From Pseudomonas sp. Irchel s3f7 (GTDB lineage Bacteria > Pseudomonadota > Gammaproteobacteria > Pseudomonadales > Pseudomonadaceae): DNA of 64,000 nucleotides. The position numbers and the translations under genes were made by a program. Under the pieces are notes generated by a model. It ran no database searches, was not told the origin of the DNA, and was given only the letters and a program-made list of their open reading frames with translations. Of this stretch, positions 45,460 through 56,136 are shown piece by piece; the first letter of the stretch is position 1; the number at the start of each line of letters is the position of its first letter. The DNA is taken from assembly GCF_900187615.1 (NCBI RefSeq), contig NZ_FYDO01000002.1, positions 62,001 to 126,000 of the forward strand, in the 5' to 3' direction.

Positions 45460-47945
45460 CAGACGGACACCGTGCGCTGGCTGACATCATCGACGTGGGC
45501 AAAATGCCGCAGCGCGAGGCGATCCGAGACCTGGCTGCTGGCGTCGGCGATTTCCTGCAGCAGCCCGGCCAGCCCCTCGATGGCGGCGCGAACGCTGGCG
45601 TCACCGAACAGCGAATGCTCCAGACAACTCAGGTCGAACCGCGCCAGACGCTCCACCAGTTGCCGCAGCCCCGTTTCACGCGGGGCGCCAAAGTCGTCGT
45701 TCAGGCGCTTGACGGTCCGGGTCACCAGTTTCAACTGAAACAACACGGCGTGGGGGTTCTGTTCGTCGAGCAGCAACAGGTCGAGCACCGGGATCAATTG
45801 CGCCACCGCCAGATACCGTGAACGGTAGGTGATGCTGCTGTTCCCCAGTTCCAGCAGCCATTCCAGCCCGACTTGATCAAACGTCTCGGTTCCCCGCAGG
45901 AACGCCGCCAGACTGCCGCTGAGAAATTGCAGGCGTTCTATTCGCCGGCCAATTATCAGGAATCGCCAGCCTTCGTCGCGAGTCATGTCATCCAGGGCAA
46001 AACCGGACAGCGCCGCGAGGGACATCACCAAGCGGTTGAGAAAGTCCAACAGCTCGCCGAAGTCAGGCTCTTCAGTTTCCAGTTCCATGGCCTCGCGCTG
46101 TAACTCCACCAGTGCCTGCCAGTTTTCCCGGGAAAGCTTGCCGCGCACCTGCGAAGCCGCCCATTGCAAGCGCTGCAGGTTGGAACGCAGGCTGAACGGC
46201 CAGTCATCGCCCAGCAGTGCGGCCAGCAGTCGCTCCGGAAGTTCGCCTTCATCCGGCAACAACATCAGGCGTTCGCCCAGATCGACCGCTGCCTGCAAGG
46301 CCTGCGGGTCATCACCATCGACATAACGGGCGAGCATGATGCGCAGCAATCGGGCGCTGTCGTCGCAACGCTCACAATAACGTCCGAACCAGAACAGGTT
46401 TTCCACCACCCGAGAGGGCAGATACGGATCCCGTCGCACCAGGTCGTGCACGCCGATGTTGCGTTGCGCCTTCCATTGCTCACCGCTGGGTGGGCGATCA
46501 CCCAGCACCCAAGTGTCTTTGCTCGCACCACCGCGCTGCATGGACACCACTTCGGCATCCGCTTCGGCGGCCACCCGGGTCAAACCGCCCGGTAGAACCC
46601 GATAGCCCTCGCGACTCGCCACCGCATACACGCGCATGCCGATCGCCCGGGGTTGCAGCTGACCGTCGTCAGCCTGCCAGATCGGCGCTTGCGACAATTG
46701 CGCGAGTTCTTGCGCAACATAGGCATAAGGTCGTGCCTGCATGCGCTCGGCGAGCTCCTGGCGCTGCTTTTCACTCAAATCACGGCCGAACACCGGAGCG
46801 AAGCTCTGGGAGGGAAACGCCGGTTTGATCAACAATTCGGGGAGTTTTTCCAACGCCTCGGCCAGCACCGGCGCTTCGCCGCACCACCAGGTCGCGATGG
46901 ACGGCAGAATCAGGTCTTCGCCGAACAGGAATTGATTGATCCTCGGCAAAAAACCCAACAACCCCGGCGACTCCAGCACGCCGCTACCGAGGGCATTGGC
47001 CACCAGCACCCGCCCCTGCCGCACGGCTTCAAGCAGGCCCGGCACGCCGAGGGCCGAGTCGGTACGCAGCTCCAGCGGGTCGCAGAAATCGTCATCCAGC
47101 CGACGCATGACGGCGTGCACCCGGCGCAGGCCACTCAACGTTTTCAGGTAGACCGTGGCATCGCGAACCGTCAGGTCACCACCTTCCACCAGCGGATAGC
47201 CGAGCTGGCGAGCCAGGTACAAATGTTCAAAATAGCTTTCATTGAAGCGCCCCGGCGTCAGCAACACCACCAAGGGTGCCTCATCGCCACACGGCGCCTG
47301 CCGGGCCAGGGTTTCCTGGAGCGTGCGGAAAAATCCAGCGAGATGCTGCACCTTCAAATCACGGTACAACTCGGGAAACGCCCGGGACACGATGGTGCGG
47401 TTTTCCAGCGCATACCCCGCACCGGACGGCGCTTGCGTGCGGTCCGCGGTCACCCACCAACGTCCATCAGGTGTGCGCGCCAGATCCACGGCATACAGAT
47501 GCAGAAAGGCCCCGTCAGGCGGTTTTACACCCTGACAGGGCCAGAGGAAGTTGTTGTGCCCGAACACCAGTTCGGCCGGTAACAGCCCTTCGGCGATCAG
47601 CCGTTGCGGGCCATACAGATCTGCCAGAACCGCATTGAGCAATCGCCCTCGCTGAGCAATGCCCGCAGACAATTGCTGCCACTCATCAGCCGCAATCACA
47701 TGGGGCAGCAGATCCAGTTCCCACGACCGGTCTGCGCCCTTGGGATCGGCATAGACGTTGTAAGTGACACCGTTTTCCTGAATCTGCCGGGTCAACAATG
47801 CCTGACGCTGCACCAGTTGCGCCGGTGTGCTGCGCTGCAATTGGTCGAACAGCCGGCGCCAGTGCGGGCGCACAGCGCCGCTGTCGTCGAGCAGTTCGTG
47901 ATAGGTGCCCGCCGTCAGCGGGTAGCGGTCTAGCAGGTCAGGCAT
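45459..47945 (-). CDS. circularly permuted ATP-grasp and alpha-E fusion protein
   Basis: An 828-aa fusion. Residues about 1-480 form a circularly permuted ATP-grasp (DUF407 type; markers PGRFNESYFEHLYLARQLGYP, VEGGDLTVRD, RRLDDDFCDPLEL). Residues about 505-828 are an alpha-E domain (DUF403) starting SRVVENLFWFGRYCERCDDSARLLR. In other bacteria these are often separate adjacent genes. Comparative studies of ATP-grasp amidoligases predict peptide-bond formation on an unknown substrate. ATG 47945 is chosen over the TTG 21 bp upstream. It lies between DUF2126 and transglutaminase genes in the same operon. Confidence 0.88.
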   Translation of the reverse strand: MPDLLDRYPLTAGTYHELLDDSGAVRPHWRRLFDQLQRSTPAQLVQRQALLTRQIQENGVTYNVYADPKGADRSWELDLLPHVIAADEWQQLSAGIAQRGRLLNAVLADLYGPQRLIAEGLLPAELVFGHNNFLWPCQGVKPPDGAFLHLYAVDLARTPDGRWWVTADRTQAPSGAGYALENRTIVSRAFPELYRDLKVQHLAGFFRTLQETLARQAPCGDEAPLVVLLTPGRFNESYFEHLYLARQLGYPLVEGGDLTVRDATVYLKTLSGLRRVHAVMRRLDDDFCDPLELRTDSALGVPGLLEAVRQGRVLVANALGSGVLESPGLLGFLPRINQFLFGEDLILPSIATWWCGEAPVLAEALEKLPELLIKPAFPSQSFAPVFGRDLSEKQRQELAERMQARPYAYVAQELAQLSQAPIWQADDGQLQPRAIGMRVYAVASREGYRVLPGGLTRVAAEADAEVVSMQRGGASKDTWVLGDRPPSGEQWKAQRNIGVHDLVRRDPYLPSRVVENLFWFGRYCERCDDSARLLRIMLARYVDGDDPQALQAAVDLGERLMLLPDEGELPERLLAALLGDDWPFSLRSNLQRLQWAASQVRGKLSRENWQALVELQREAMELETEEPDFGELLDFLNRLVMSLAALSGFALDDMTRDEGWRFLIIGRRIERLQFLSGSLAAFLRGTETFDQVGLEWLLELGNSSITYRSRYLAVAQLIPVLDLLLLDEQNPHAVLFQLKLVTRTVKRLNDDFGAPRETGLRQLVERLARFDLSCLEHSLFGDASVRAAIEGLAGLLQEIADASSQVSDRLALRHFAHVDDVSQRTVSV

Positions 47946-48033
47946 GGAAAGCTCGGCAGACAGCAATGAACGGTCAGACTAACGCAGGCTTATGACGCCC
48001 GGATAGACGAAAAATCCGAGCGTCGCGTACGGT

Positions 48034-51000
48034 TTAGAAACGTCGTAAATCGAGAGTCATCGGTAGCTCGTCGTTTATTTCCAGATTCGGTATAGGAAGT
48101 TTCCCAGGCGTGTGTCCGATACGGAAGAAACGCGCCATACGGCGGCTCTCGGCCTCGTTGGCATTGACCGGCAGGCTGTCGTAATTGCGTCCCCCCGGAT
48201 GGGCAACGTGGTACTGGCAACCACCCAGCGAACGCTGCATCCAGGTGTCGAGCAAGTCGAATACCAACGGCGCATGCACCGGAATAGTCGGTTGCAGACA
48301 GTTCGCCGGTTGCCAGGCGCGAAATCTCACTCCAGCTACGAATTCGCCTACACGCCCGGTGGGTTGCAAGGGCACGGGAATGCCGTTGCAGGTCAGCAGA
48401 TAACGCTGGGGCGGCAGACCGCTGAGTTTGATCTGCAAACGTTCAAGCGAGGAATCCACATAACGCACCGTGCCACCGACCGCGCCCTCTTCGCCCAGCA
48501 CATGCCACGGTTCAAGCGCCTGACGCAGCTCCAGCGCGATGCCACTGACGGCGTAATCGCCGACCTTGGGAAAGCGGAACTCAAGGTGCGCCGCGAACCA
48601 CTCGGCCCGCAGCGGATAACCCGCTGTGTTGAGCTCGACGATGACGTCGGCGAAATCCTGTTCGATAAAGTGCGGCAACAGGAAACGATCGTGCAGCTCC
48701 GTGCCCCAGCGCGCCAGTGTCGGCGGCGCGTAGGGTTCACGCCAGAATCGTGCAACCAGCGCTCGCAGCAACAATTGCTGGGCCAGACTCATGCGCGCAT
48801 GGGGTGGCATTTCAAAAGCGCGCAACTCCAGCAGCCCGAGTCGGCCGGTGGCGCCGTCCGGCGAGTAGAGTTTGTCGATGCAGAATTCGGCCCGATGAGT
48901 ATTGCCGGTGACATCGATCAGCAGGTTGCGCAGCAGTCGATCCACCAACCATGGCGGACACTCCTCGCCCGGTTCGGGCATCTGCGCAAACGCGATTTCC
49001 AGTTCATACAAGGCATCGTTGCGCGCTTCATCGACACGCGGCGCCTGGGACGTCGGGCCGATGAACAATCCGGAAAACAGGTAGGAAAGGGACGGATGGT
49101 TATGCCAGTAGCTGATCAGGCTGCGCAGCAAATCCGGACGACGCAGAAACGGAGAGTCAGCCGGTGTCGCGCCACCCAGTACGAAATGGTTACCGCCACC
49201 GGTTCCGGTGTGCCGGCCGTCGATCATGAATTTCTCGGTGGTCAGGCGGGTCTGGCGTGCTTCTTCGTAGAGAAATTCGGTGCGCTCCACCAATTCATCC
49301 CACGACGAGGATGGCTGCACGTTGACCTCGATCACACCGGGGTCCGGCGTGATACGGAAGTTACCCAATCTTGGATCGCTCGGCGGCTCGTAACCTTCCA
49401 GCAACACCGGGCAACGCAGTTCTTCGGCGGTGGCTTCGATGGCGGTGACGAGTTCGAGATAGTCCTCGGCCCGTTCCAGCGGCGGCATGAACAAGTACAA
49501 CCGCCCTTCCCGGGCTTCGGCACACAGCGCGGTGCGGGTCAGCCAGTCTGCCGACTCATCGATCTTTGGCGCTCGATCTTCAGTTTCGGCAGCTGCGCCC
49601 TGGTTTTGAAGTTGCGCCGTATCCGGCAGCGGCGGGAATGCCTGATTCGGATCCTGCGGATGAATGAACGGATACTCCGCCGCTTTCACCCAGGGCTGCG
49701 AACCCAACGGCAAGCGATAGCCCAGCGCAGAATCCCCAGGCACCAATCGGCAATGCTCGTCCCGCAGGTACCAGCGACCGCTCTGCCATTGATCGCCCTT
49801 GGCCGTGCGAGCCAGCGGCAAGACCTGACCGATGACCTTGTCCAGGCCCTGGCTGAAGACTTTGCGCAGACGCGCACGTTCCAGCGGTTCTTCCAGGCGT
49901 GAGTCTTCGGCGCTGACGTTCTGCGGCAACGTCCCTTCGCGCCAGAGGTAATAGAAATTGTCTTCGTAGGCCGGGAATACAAAGCGTGTCGGAATTTTCA
50001 GGCGTTCGGCAACGCTCGCCAGAAAACGCCCGGCCAGCACCCCATCGGCGCCGTAATCTTCTTGCTCATCGGCGACCAACGCATTGTTTTGCCAGATCGG
50101 CACGCCATCACGGCGCCAATAGCAATTGAGCGACCAGCGCGGCAGTTGCTCGCCCGGATACCATTTGCCCTGACCGAAATGCACCAGGCCTTGCGGTGCA
50201 TAACGCTTACGCATGCGCTGGAACAGTTCGGCGGACAGCTGCCGCTTGTTCGGCCCCAGTGCCGCTGTATTCCATTCGGCACCATCCGGGTCATCGATGG
50301 ACACGAACGTCGGTTCGCCGCCCATGGTCAGGCGCACATCGCCTTCCAGCAGGTCGGCATCGATCTGCCGACCCAGGGCCTGGATCGCCAGCCATTGTTC
50401 GTCGGTGTAGGGCTTGGTAACCCGCGGCGCTTCCCAAATCCGCTCTACGGACATTTCGTGGCTGAATTCGCACTCGCAAGGTTCCACCAGGCCACTGATC
50501 GGTGCCGCCGATGACGGATCGGGACTACAGGCCAACGGAATATGTCCTTCACCGGCGAACAACCCGGAGGTCGCATCCAGGCCGATCCAGCCAGCGCCGG
50601 GCAAATAGACTTCGCACCAGGCATGCAGGTCGGTGAAATCGACGTCGGTACCCGATGGACCGTCGAGGCTTTTGACGTCGGCGGTCAACTGGATCAGGTA
50701 ACCGGAGACGAAACGCGCCGCCAATCCCAGATTGCGCAGCAACTGAACCAACAGCCACGCGGAATCGCGGCAGGAACCGGACGCCTGCGCGAGGGTGTGC
50801 TCGGGCGTTTGCACGCCCGGTTCCATGCGAATCAGGTAATCAATGTCATCGCTCAGGCGCTGATTGAGCGCGACGAGGAAATCCACGGCTGGCAAAGGGG
50901 TACGGTCGATTCCGTCCAGATAGGCCTTGAACGCCGGCGTCAGCGGCAAGGTTTCCAGATACGGAGCCAATTCCTTGCGCTCATCGGCGGCATACGCGAA

Positions 51001-51309
51001 GGGGATTTTTTCTGCGTAGGGCTCAAGGAAAAAATCGAACGGATTGAAGATCGCCATTTCTGCCAGCAGATCGACCTCGATGCGCAGTTCCTCGGTTTTC
51101 TCCGGGAACACCAGCCGCGCCAGGTAATTACCCTGCGGGTCTTGCTGCCAGTTGATGAAGTGCTGCTCGGGCGAGACCTTCAGCGCGTAGGACAGAATCC
51201 GCGTGCGGCTGTGGGCGGCGGGACGCAGTCGAACGATCTGCGGGCCGAGCTCGACAGCGCGGTCATAGCGGTAATGCGTGACGTGGTGCAATGCGACATG
51301 AATCGACAC
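48034..51309 (-). CDS. DUF2126 protein with N-terminal transglutaminase domain
   Basis: A 1091-aa cytoplasmic protein. Residues 1-280 form a bacterial transglutaminase-like domain with Cys in SGSCRDSAWLL near 180, His in LHAWCEVY near 224, and Asp in GLDATSG near 243. The remaining 800 residues are the DUF2126 type, with conserved GGEPTFVSIDDPDG near 330 and FMIDGRHTGTGGGNHFVLGG near 700. Start is GTG 51309 with a strong AGGAGG 6 nt upstream. It is first in a three-gene operon whose product is unknown. Confidence 0.9.
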   Translation of the reverse strand: MSIHVALHHVTHYRYDRAVELGPQIVRLRPAAHSRTRILSYALKVSPEQHFINWQQDPQGNYLARLVFPEKTEELRIEVDLLAEMAIFNPFDFFLEPYAEKIPFAYAADERKELAPYLETLPLTPAFKAYLDGIDRTPLPAVDFLVALNQRLSDDIDYLIRMEPGVQTPEHTLAQASGSCRDSAWLLVQLLRNLGLAARFVSGYLIQLTADVKSLDGPSGTDVDFTDLHAWCEVYLPGAGWIGLDATSGLFAGEGHIPLACSPDPSSAAPISGLVEPCECEFSHEMSVERIWEAPRVTKPYTDEQWLAIQALGRQIDADLLEGDVRLTMGGEPTFVSIDDPDGAEWNTAALGPNKRQLSAELFQRMRKRYAPQGLVHFGQGKWYPGEQLPRWSLNCYWRRDGVPIWQNNALVADEQEDYGADGVLAGRFLASVAERLKIPTRFVFPAYEDNFYYLWREGTLPQNVSAEDSRLEEPLERARLRKVFSQGLDKVIGQVLPLARTAKGDQWQSGRWYLRDEHCRLVPGDSALGYRLPLGSQPWVKAAEYPFIHPQDPNQAFPPLPDTAQLQNQGAAAETEDRAPKIDESADWLTRTALCAEAREGRLYLFMPPLERAEDYLELVTAIEATAEELRCPVLLEGYEPPSDPRLGNFRITPDPGVIEVNVQPSSSWDELVERTEFLYEEARQTRLTTEKFMIDGRHTGTGGGNHFVLGGATPADSPFLRRPDLLRSLISYWHNHPSLSYLFSGLFIGPTSQAPRVDEARNDALYELEIAFAQMPEPGEECPPWLVDRLLRNLLIDVTGNTHRAEFCIDKLYSPDGATGRLGLLELRAFEMPPHARMSLAQQLLLRALVARFWREPYAPPTLARWGTELHDRFLLPHFIEQDFADVIVELNTAGYPLRAEWFAAHLEFRFPKVGDYAVSGIALELRQALEPWHVLGEEGAVGGTVRYVDSSLERLQIKLSGLPPQRYLLTCNGIPVPLQPTGRVGEFVAGVRFRAWQPANCLQPTIPVHAPLVFDLLDTWMQRSLGGCQYHVAHPGGRNYDSLPVNANEAESRRMARFFRIGHTPGKLPIPNLEINDELPMTLDLRRF

Positions 51310-51492
51310 GGCGTGCCTCCTGCGAGCCCTAAGCGTATTCGAAAGCGCGCAAAACTTATGCCACCCAGCAGTGCTGGCGCTTTCTCCGGTTACTGGAGGC
51401 AGTACAGCACCAAAATCGGGCGATGCGAGGAAATGGATTGAGGTAGTTGCGCCTTAATGTGGCGAGCAGTTGCTGAAAGGTTGAATGAGCCG

Positions 51493-51588
51493 GCCTCATC
51501 GCTGGCAAGCCAGCTCCCACAGGTTTATCTGCCATTCACAAAACTATGGCCATGGAAGATCCTTGTGGGGGCTTGCCAGCGATGAGGC
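51493..51588. repeat. REP pair, second copy degenerate
   Basis: CCTCATCGCTGGCAAGCCAGCTCCCACAGG and inverted CCTTGTGGGGGCTTGCCAGCGATGAGG. The second has lost the central GAGCT seen in the family. Confidence 0.8.
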
Positions 51589-51626
51589 CTATGGCTTCAA
51601 CACATTTCCTATGCCTGAAAATGCAA

Positions 51627-51650
51627 AACGCCAACCCGAAGGTTGGCGTT
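51627..51650 (-). terminator. terminator after ygiQ
   Basis: AACGCCAACC and GGTTGGCGTT form a 10-bp stem around the stable CGAA tetraloop. It lies 20 bp after the ygiQ stop; TTTTGC follows on the minus strand. Confidence 0.85.
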
Positions 51651-51670
51651 CTGTTCAGCTCAAGCGCGGT

Positions 51671-53974
51671 TTAGCGCGGCACGACCGGCTTGCGGGTCGG
51701 CTTGGGGCCTTTGCCCTTGGCGGCGTCCTTGCGATCCTTGGCGGCCTGCTGGTTGCGGGCAAACGCCGCCGCCTTGGCCTGTTCGCGCTTGTCCCACGGA
51801 TTGCCGCCATCGCTGGCACGTGGTGGCAGGCCGGTATGCTGGGTCAGGATCTTGGTGGTCTTTTCCCCTGCAACCTTGTGGCTGCCGGCCGGCGTCGAGT
51901 TCTTGCGACGAGCGCTCTGGTAGCTGTCGGTGGACGGCTGATGCAGCGGGATCAACTGGTTCTTGCCCGGCCCGATCAGGTCGGCACGGCCCATGCGGGT
52001 CAACGCTTCACGCAGCATCGGCCAGCCTTTCGGGTCGTGATAACGCAAGAACGCCTTGTGCAGACGACGCTGCTCTTCGCTCTTGACGATAGTTACCGAA
52101 TCACTCTTGTAGGTGACCTTGCGCAGCGGGTTCTTGCCCGAGTGATACATCGCGGTGGCGGTGGCCATCGGCGACGGGTAGAACGCCTGCACCTGGTCGG
52201 CACGGAAACCGTTGCCCTTGAGCCACAGCGCCAGGTTCATCATGTCTTCATCGGTGGTGCCCGGGTGGGCGGCGATGAAGTAAGGAATCAGGTACTGCTC
52301 CTTGCCCGCTTCCTTGGAGTACTTCTCGAACATGCGCTTGAACTTGTCATAGCTGCCGATGCCCGGTTTCATCATCTGATTGAGCGGACCTTCCTCGGTG
52401 TGTTCCGGGGCGATCTTCAGGTAACCACCGACGTGGTGGGTCACCAGCTCTTTAACGTACTCCGGCGACTCGACCGCGAGGTCGTAACGCAGGCCGGAAG
52501 CGATCAGGATCTTCTTCACACCCGGCAACTCACGAGCGCTGCGGTACAACTGGATCAGCGCCGAGTGGTCGGTGTTCAGGTTCGGGCAGATACCGGGGAA
52601 CACGCAGGATGGCTTGCGGCACGCGGATTCGATTTCCGGGCTCTTGCAGGCGATGCGGTACATGTTCGCGGTCGGGCCGCCGAGGTCGGAGATCACGCCG
52701 GTAAAACCCGGGACCTTGTCGCGAATCTCTTCGATTTCGCGAATGATCGATTCGTGGGAACGGTTCTGGATGATCCGGCCTTCATGCTCGGTGATCGAGC
52801 AGAAAGTGCAGCCGCCGAAGCAGCCACGCATGATGTTCACCGAGAAGCGGATCATGTCGTAGGCCGGGATTTTCTCCTTGCCGTACGCCGGGTGCGGAAT
52901 GCGCGCGTAAGGCATGCCGAACACGTAGTCCATTTCTTCGGTGGTCATCGGAATCGGCGGCGGGTTGAACCAGACGTCGACTTCGCCGTGCTTCTGCACC
53001 AGCGCACGGGCGTTGCCCGGGTTGGTTTCCAGGTGCAACACACGGTTGGCGTGGGCGTAGAGAACAGCGTCGCCACGGACTTTTTCCACCGACGGCAAAC
53101 GGATCACGGTCTTGTCGCGAGTCATGCGCGGGCTCGCCAGAATCTGCACGACCTTGGCTTCCTGCGGATCTTCAACCGGACCTTTTTCCTGCTCGATGGC
53201 GCAGGCCTGGGTGTCCTGGGTGTTCACGTACGGGTTGATGATCTTGTCGATCTTGCCCGGACGGTCGATGCGCGTGGAGTCGACTTCGTACCAGTCTTTT
53301 GGCGTATCACGGCGGATGAACGCGGTGCCGCGCACGTCGGTGATGTCTTCGATCTTGTGACCGAACGACAGGCGCTGGGCGACTTCAACAATCGCACGCT
53401 CGGCGTTGCCGTAAAGCAGGATGTCGGCGCAGGCATCGATCAGGATCGAGTTGCGAACCCGGTCCTGCCAGTAATCGTAATGTGCAATGCGGCGCAGGGA
53501 CGCTTCAATGCCGCCGAGCACGATTGGCACGTGCTTGTAGGCTTCCTTGCAGCGCTGGCTGTAAACCAGGCTGGCGCGGTCCGGACGCTTGCCCGCCATG
53601 CCGCCCGGAGTGTAGGCGTCATCGGAGCGGACTTTTTTGTCGGCGGTGTAGCGGTTGATCATCGAATCCATGTTGCCGGCCGCGACGCCGAAGAACAGGT
53701 TCGGCTCGCCGAGTTTCATGAAGTCGTCTTTGGACTGCCAGTTAGGCTGGGCGATGATCCCGACGCGGAAGCCCTGGGACTCCAGCAGCCGGCCGATGAT
53801 CGCCATGCCGAACGACGGGTGGTCGACGTACGCATCACCGGTCACGATGATGATGTCGCAGGAATCCCAGCCGAGCTGATCCATCTCCTCCCTGCTCATG
53901 GGCAGGAACGGCGCTGGCCCGAAACATTCGGCCCAGTACTTGGGATAGTCAAATAACGGCTTGGCTGCTTGCAT
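51671..53974 (-). CDS. ygiQ: YgiQ-family radical SAM protein
   Basis: A 767-aa radical SAM protein. The iron-sulfur motif CFGGCTFC lies near residue 386 (Cys-x3-Cys-x2-Cys), preceded by a B12-binding-like N-terminal domain ([23 protein letters not shown]). The last 70 residues are Lys/Arg/Ala-rich ([21 protein letters not shown]). The reaction is unknown across the family. It is monocistronic. Confidence 0.93.
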   Translation of the reverse strand: MQAAKPLFDYPKYWAECFGPAPFLPMSREEMDQLGWDSCDIIIVTGDAYVDHPSFGMAIIGRLLESQGFRVGIIAQPNWQSKDDFMKLGEPNLFFGVAAGNMDSMINRYTADKKVRSDDAYTPGGMAGKRPDRASLVYSQRCKEAYKHVPIVLGGIEASLRRIAHYDYWQDRVRNSILIDACADILLYGNAERAIVEVAQRLSFGHKIEDITDVRGTAFIRRDTPKDWYEVDSTRIDRPGKIDKIINPYVNTQDTQACAIEQEKGPVEDPQEAKVVQILASPRMTRDKTVIRLPSVEKVRGDAVLYAHANRVLHLETNPGNARALVQKHGEVDVWFNPPPIPMTTEEMDYVFGMPYARIPHPAYGKEKIPAYDMIRFSVNIMRGCFGGCTFCSITEHEGRIIQNRSHESIIREIEEIRDKVPGFTGVISDLGGPTANMYRIACKSPEIESACRKPSCVFPGICPNLNTDHSALIQLYRSARELPGVKKILIASGLRYDLAVESPEYVKELVTHHVGGYLKIAPEHTEEGPLNQMMKPGIGSYDKFKRMFEKYSKEAGKEQYLIPYFIAAHPGTTDEDMMNLALWLKGNGFRADQVQAFYPSPMATATAMYHSGKNPLRKVTYKSDSVTIVKSEEQRRLHKAFLRYHDPKGWPMLREALTRMGRADLIGPGKNQLIPLHQPSTDSYQSARRKNSTPAGSHKVAGEKTTKILTQHTGLPPRASDGGNPWDKREQAKAAAFARNQQAAKDRKDAAKGKGPKPTRKPVVPR

Positions 53975-54070
53975 GTCGATAACCGGTGTTGGCTTTCATT
54001 GAATTTCGCGGGCGCGGAATATAGCACATTTTTTGACCAATTCCGACGGCTATGGTCGGAAATTGCGTCG

Positions 54071-54143
54071 CCCCTATCGCGAGCAAGCTTGCTCCTACAG
54101 GTACGACGCCCCCCCTGTAGGAGCTGGCTTGCCGGCGATGGGG
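54071..54143. repeat. REP pair of two different subtypes
   Basis: CCCCTATCGCGAGCAAGCTTGCTCCTACAG is followed closely by CTGTAGGAGCTGGCTTGCCGGCGATGGGG. The arms differ in core (CGAGCAAGCTTG versus CTGGCTTGCCG), showing pairing of subtypes. Confidence 0.85.
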
Positions 54144-54164
54144 CCTTTCAGGACACTAAATACC

Positions 54165-55562
54165 TTACTCGTCATCATCGAAATTGTAGCTACCCGGCGC
54201 CAGGTTCTCGAAGCGGGTGTATTTACCGATAAAGGCCAGACGAATAAAGCCGATAGGCCCGTTACGCTGCTTGCCGATAATGATTTCGGCGATGCCTTTG
54301 TGCTCGGTTTCCGGGTGATACACCTCGTCGCGGTAAACGAACATGATCACGTCGGCGTCCTGCTCGATCGCTCCGGATTCCCGGAGGTCGGAGTTGATCG
54401 GCCGTTTGTTCGGCCGCTGCTCGAGGGAACGGTTGAGCTGGGACAGCGCCACCACCGGGCAGTTGAACTCCTTGGCCAAGGCTTTCAAGGAACGCGAGAT
54501 TTCCGAAATCTCGTTGGTTCGGTTGTCGCCGCCGGAACCTGGAATCTGCATCAACTGAAGGTAGTCGATCATGATCAGGCCGATCTCACCGTGCTCACGC
54601 GCCAGGCGCCGGGTACGCGCACGCATTTCCGACGGGCTGATCCCGGCGGTGTCGTCGATGAACAGCTTGCGGTCATTGAGCAGGTTCACCGCCGAAGTCA
54701 GGCGCGGCCAGTCGTCATCTTCCAACTGACCGGAGCGCACCTTGGTCTGGTCGATCCGACCGAGGGACGACAGCATACGCATGATCAGCGATTCGCCTGG
54801 CATCTCGAGGGAATACACCAGAACAGCTTTGTCGCTACGCAGTACGGCGTTTTCCACCAGGTTCATCGCGAAGGTGGTTTTACCCATCGACGGACGACCG
54901 GCGACGATGATCAAGTCAGCCGGCTGCAGGCCGCTGGTCTTTTCATCAAGGTCGGTGTAACCAGTGGACAGGCCGGTAATGGCGTTGTCTGTGTTGAACA
55001 GCGTGTCGATGCGATCGATGGCCTTGGTCAGCAAATCATTCACACCCACCGGGCCACCGGTTTTCGGCCGGGCCTCGGCAATCGCGAAGATCTGGCGTTC
55101 CGCTTCGTCGAGGATCTCTTCAGCAGTGCGACCTTCCGGGTTGAAGGCGCTGTCGGCGATCTCGGTGCTGATGCCGATCAGTTGGCGCAACGTCGCGCGC
55201 TGACGGACGATCTGCGCATAGGCCTTGATGTTGGCGACGGACGGCGTGTTTTTCGCCAGTTCACCAAGATAACCGAGGCCACCCACTTGAGACGTCTGAC
55301 CTTCCTTGTCCAGTTGTTCGGCAAGGGTCACGACGTCAATCGGGGAGTTCTGATCGGCCAGTTTGGCGATCGCACGGAAGATCAGGCGGTGGTCATGTCG
55401 ATAGAAATCGCCGTCGGAGACTTGATCGAGCACACGCTCCCAGGCGTTGTTGTCCAGCATCAGACCACCGAGTACAGCCTGTTCGGCTTCGATGGAATGC
55501 GGCGGCACTTTCAGCGCGGCGGTTTGCAGATCGTATTGCTCAGGAGCGGAGATATCGTTCAT
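54165..55562 (-). CDS. dnaB: replicative DNA helicase DnaB
   Basis: A 465-aa hexameric 5'-3' helicase of the replisome. The N-terminal DnaG-interacting domain starts MNDISAPEQYDLQTAALKV. The RecA-like domain has Walker A AGRPSMGKTTFAMNL near residue 228 and Walker B-like GLIMIDYLQLM near 335. ATG 55562 is the conserved start; a GTG two codons upstream is in frame. It is separated from rplI by a terminator-like hairpin, so it is only partly coupled to the ribosomal operon. Confidence 0.97.
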   Translation of the reverse strand: MNDISAPEQYDLQTAALKVPPHSIEAEQAVLGGLMLDNNAWERVLDQVSDGDFYRHDHRLIFRAIAKLADQNSPIDVVTLAEQLDKEGQTSQVGGLGYLGELAKNTPSVANIKAYAQIVRQRATLRQLIGISTEIADSAFNPEGRTAEEILDEAERQIFAIAEARPKTGGPVGVNDLLTKAIDRIDTLFNTDNAITGLSTGYTDLDEKTSGLQPADLIIVAGRPSMGKTTFAMNLVENAVLRSDKAVLVYSLEMPGESLIMRMLSSLGRIDQTKVRSGQLEDDDWPRLTSAVNLLNDRKLFIDDTAGISPSEMRARTRRLAREHGEIGLIMIDYLQLMQIPGSGGDNRTNEISEISRSLKALAKEFNCPVVALSQLNRSLEQRPNKRPINSDLRESGAIEQDADVIMFVYRDEVYHPETEHKGIAEIIIGKQRNGPIGFIRLAFIGKYTRFENLAPGSYNFDDDE

Positions 55563-55596
55563 GGCCACTTGAAATTGGAGGAATCAGAAAGACAAA

Positions 55597-55625
55597 GGGC
55601 ACGACCTGTAAACAGGATCGTGCCC
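55597..55625 (-). terminator. hairpin between rplI and dnaB
   Basis: GGGCACGA and TCGTGCCC, extended by CCTGT/ACAGG with one bulge, form a stem; on the minus strand TTTGTCTTT follows. It can act as a partial terminator limiting read-through from the ribosomal genes into dnaB. Confidence 0.75.
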
Positions 55626-55670
55626 GATGTTACCGGCAAGCACCCAAGGGTGCCAGCCGACAAGTGCTGC

Positions 55671-56117
55671 TTAAGCTGCTACCACAACAACGCGTACGGT
55701 GGCTTCAACTTCGGCGTGCAGGTGCACGGCTACGTCGAATTCGCCTACGTTGCGGATGGTGCCGTTCGGCAGACGAACTTCGCTCTTCTGCACTTCAACG
55801 CCGGAGGCGGTCAGTGCGTCAGCGATGTCGTGAGTACCGATCGAACCGAACAGCTTGCCTTCGTCGCCAGCGGTGGCAGTGATAGTCACTTCCAGCTCGG
55901 CCAGTTGGGCAGCGCGGCTTTCAGCCGACGATTTACGATCTGCTGCTGCTTTTTCCAGCTCAGCACGACGCTCTTCGAACGCAGCCAGGTTGGCTGGGGT
56001 CGCAGCGGTAGCTTTGCCGTAAGGCAGCAGGTAGTTACGACCGTAACCAGCCTTAACGTTCACTTTGTCACCCAGGTTGCCCAGGTTGGTGACTTTTTCC
56101 AGAAGGATCAGTTGCAT
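55671..56117 (-). CDS. rplI: 50S ribosomal protein L9
   Basis: A 148-aa L9 with the standard N-terminus [30 protein letters not shown] and two-domain layout joined by a long helix (residues about 45-75). It is last of rpsF-rpsR-DUF2232-rplI. Confidence 0.98.
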   Translation of the reverse strand: MQLILLEKVTNLGNLGDKVNVKAGYGRNYLLPYGKATAATPANLAAFEERRAELEKAAADRKSSAESRAAQLAELEVTITATAGDEGKLFGSIGTHDIADALTASGVEVQKSEVRLPNGTIRNVGEFDVAVHLHAEVEATVRVVVVAA

Positions 56118-56136
56118 GTGAAAATCCTCTTAACTT

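Larger units (their letters stand above)
51310..51670. other. gap with REP pair and terminator
   Basis: 361 bp between the DUF2126 and ygiQ genes. It holds the REP doublet and the ygiQ terminator described separately, and a probable promoter for the DUF2126 operon near 51320-51480 that I cannot resolve. No gene. Confidence 0.6.

Noticed and set aside
51485..53956. 823-codon open frame antisense to ygiQ
   Set aside because: Shadow of the YgiQ gene, which carries the radical SAM cysteine motif.
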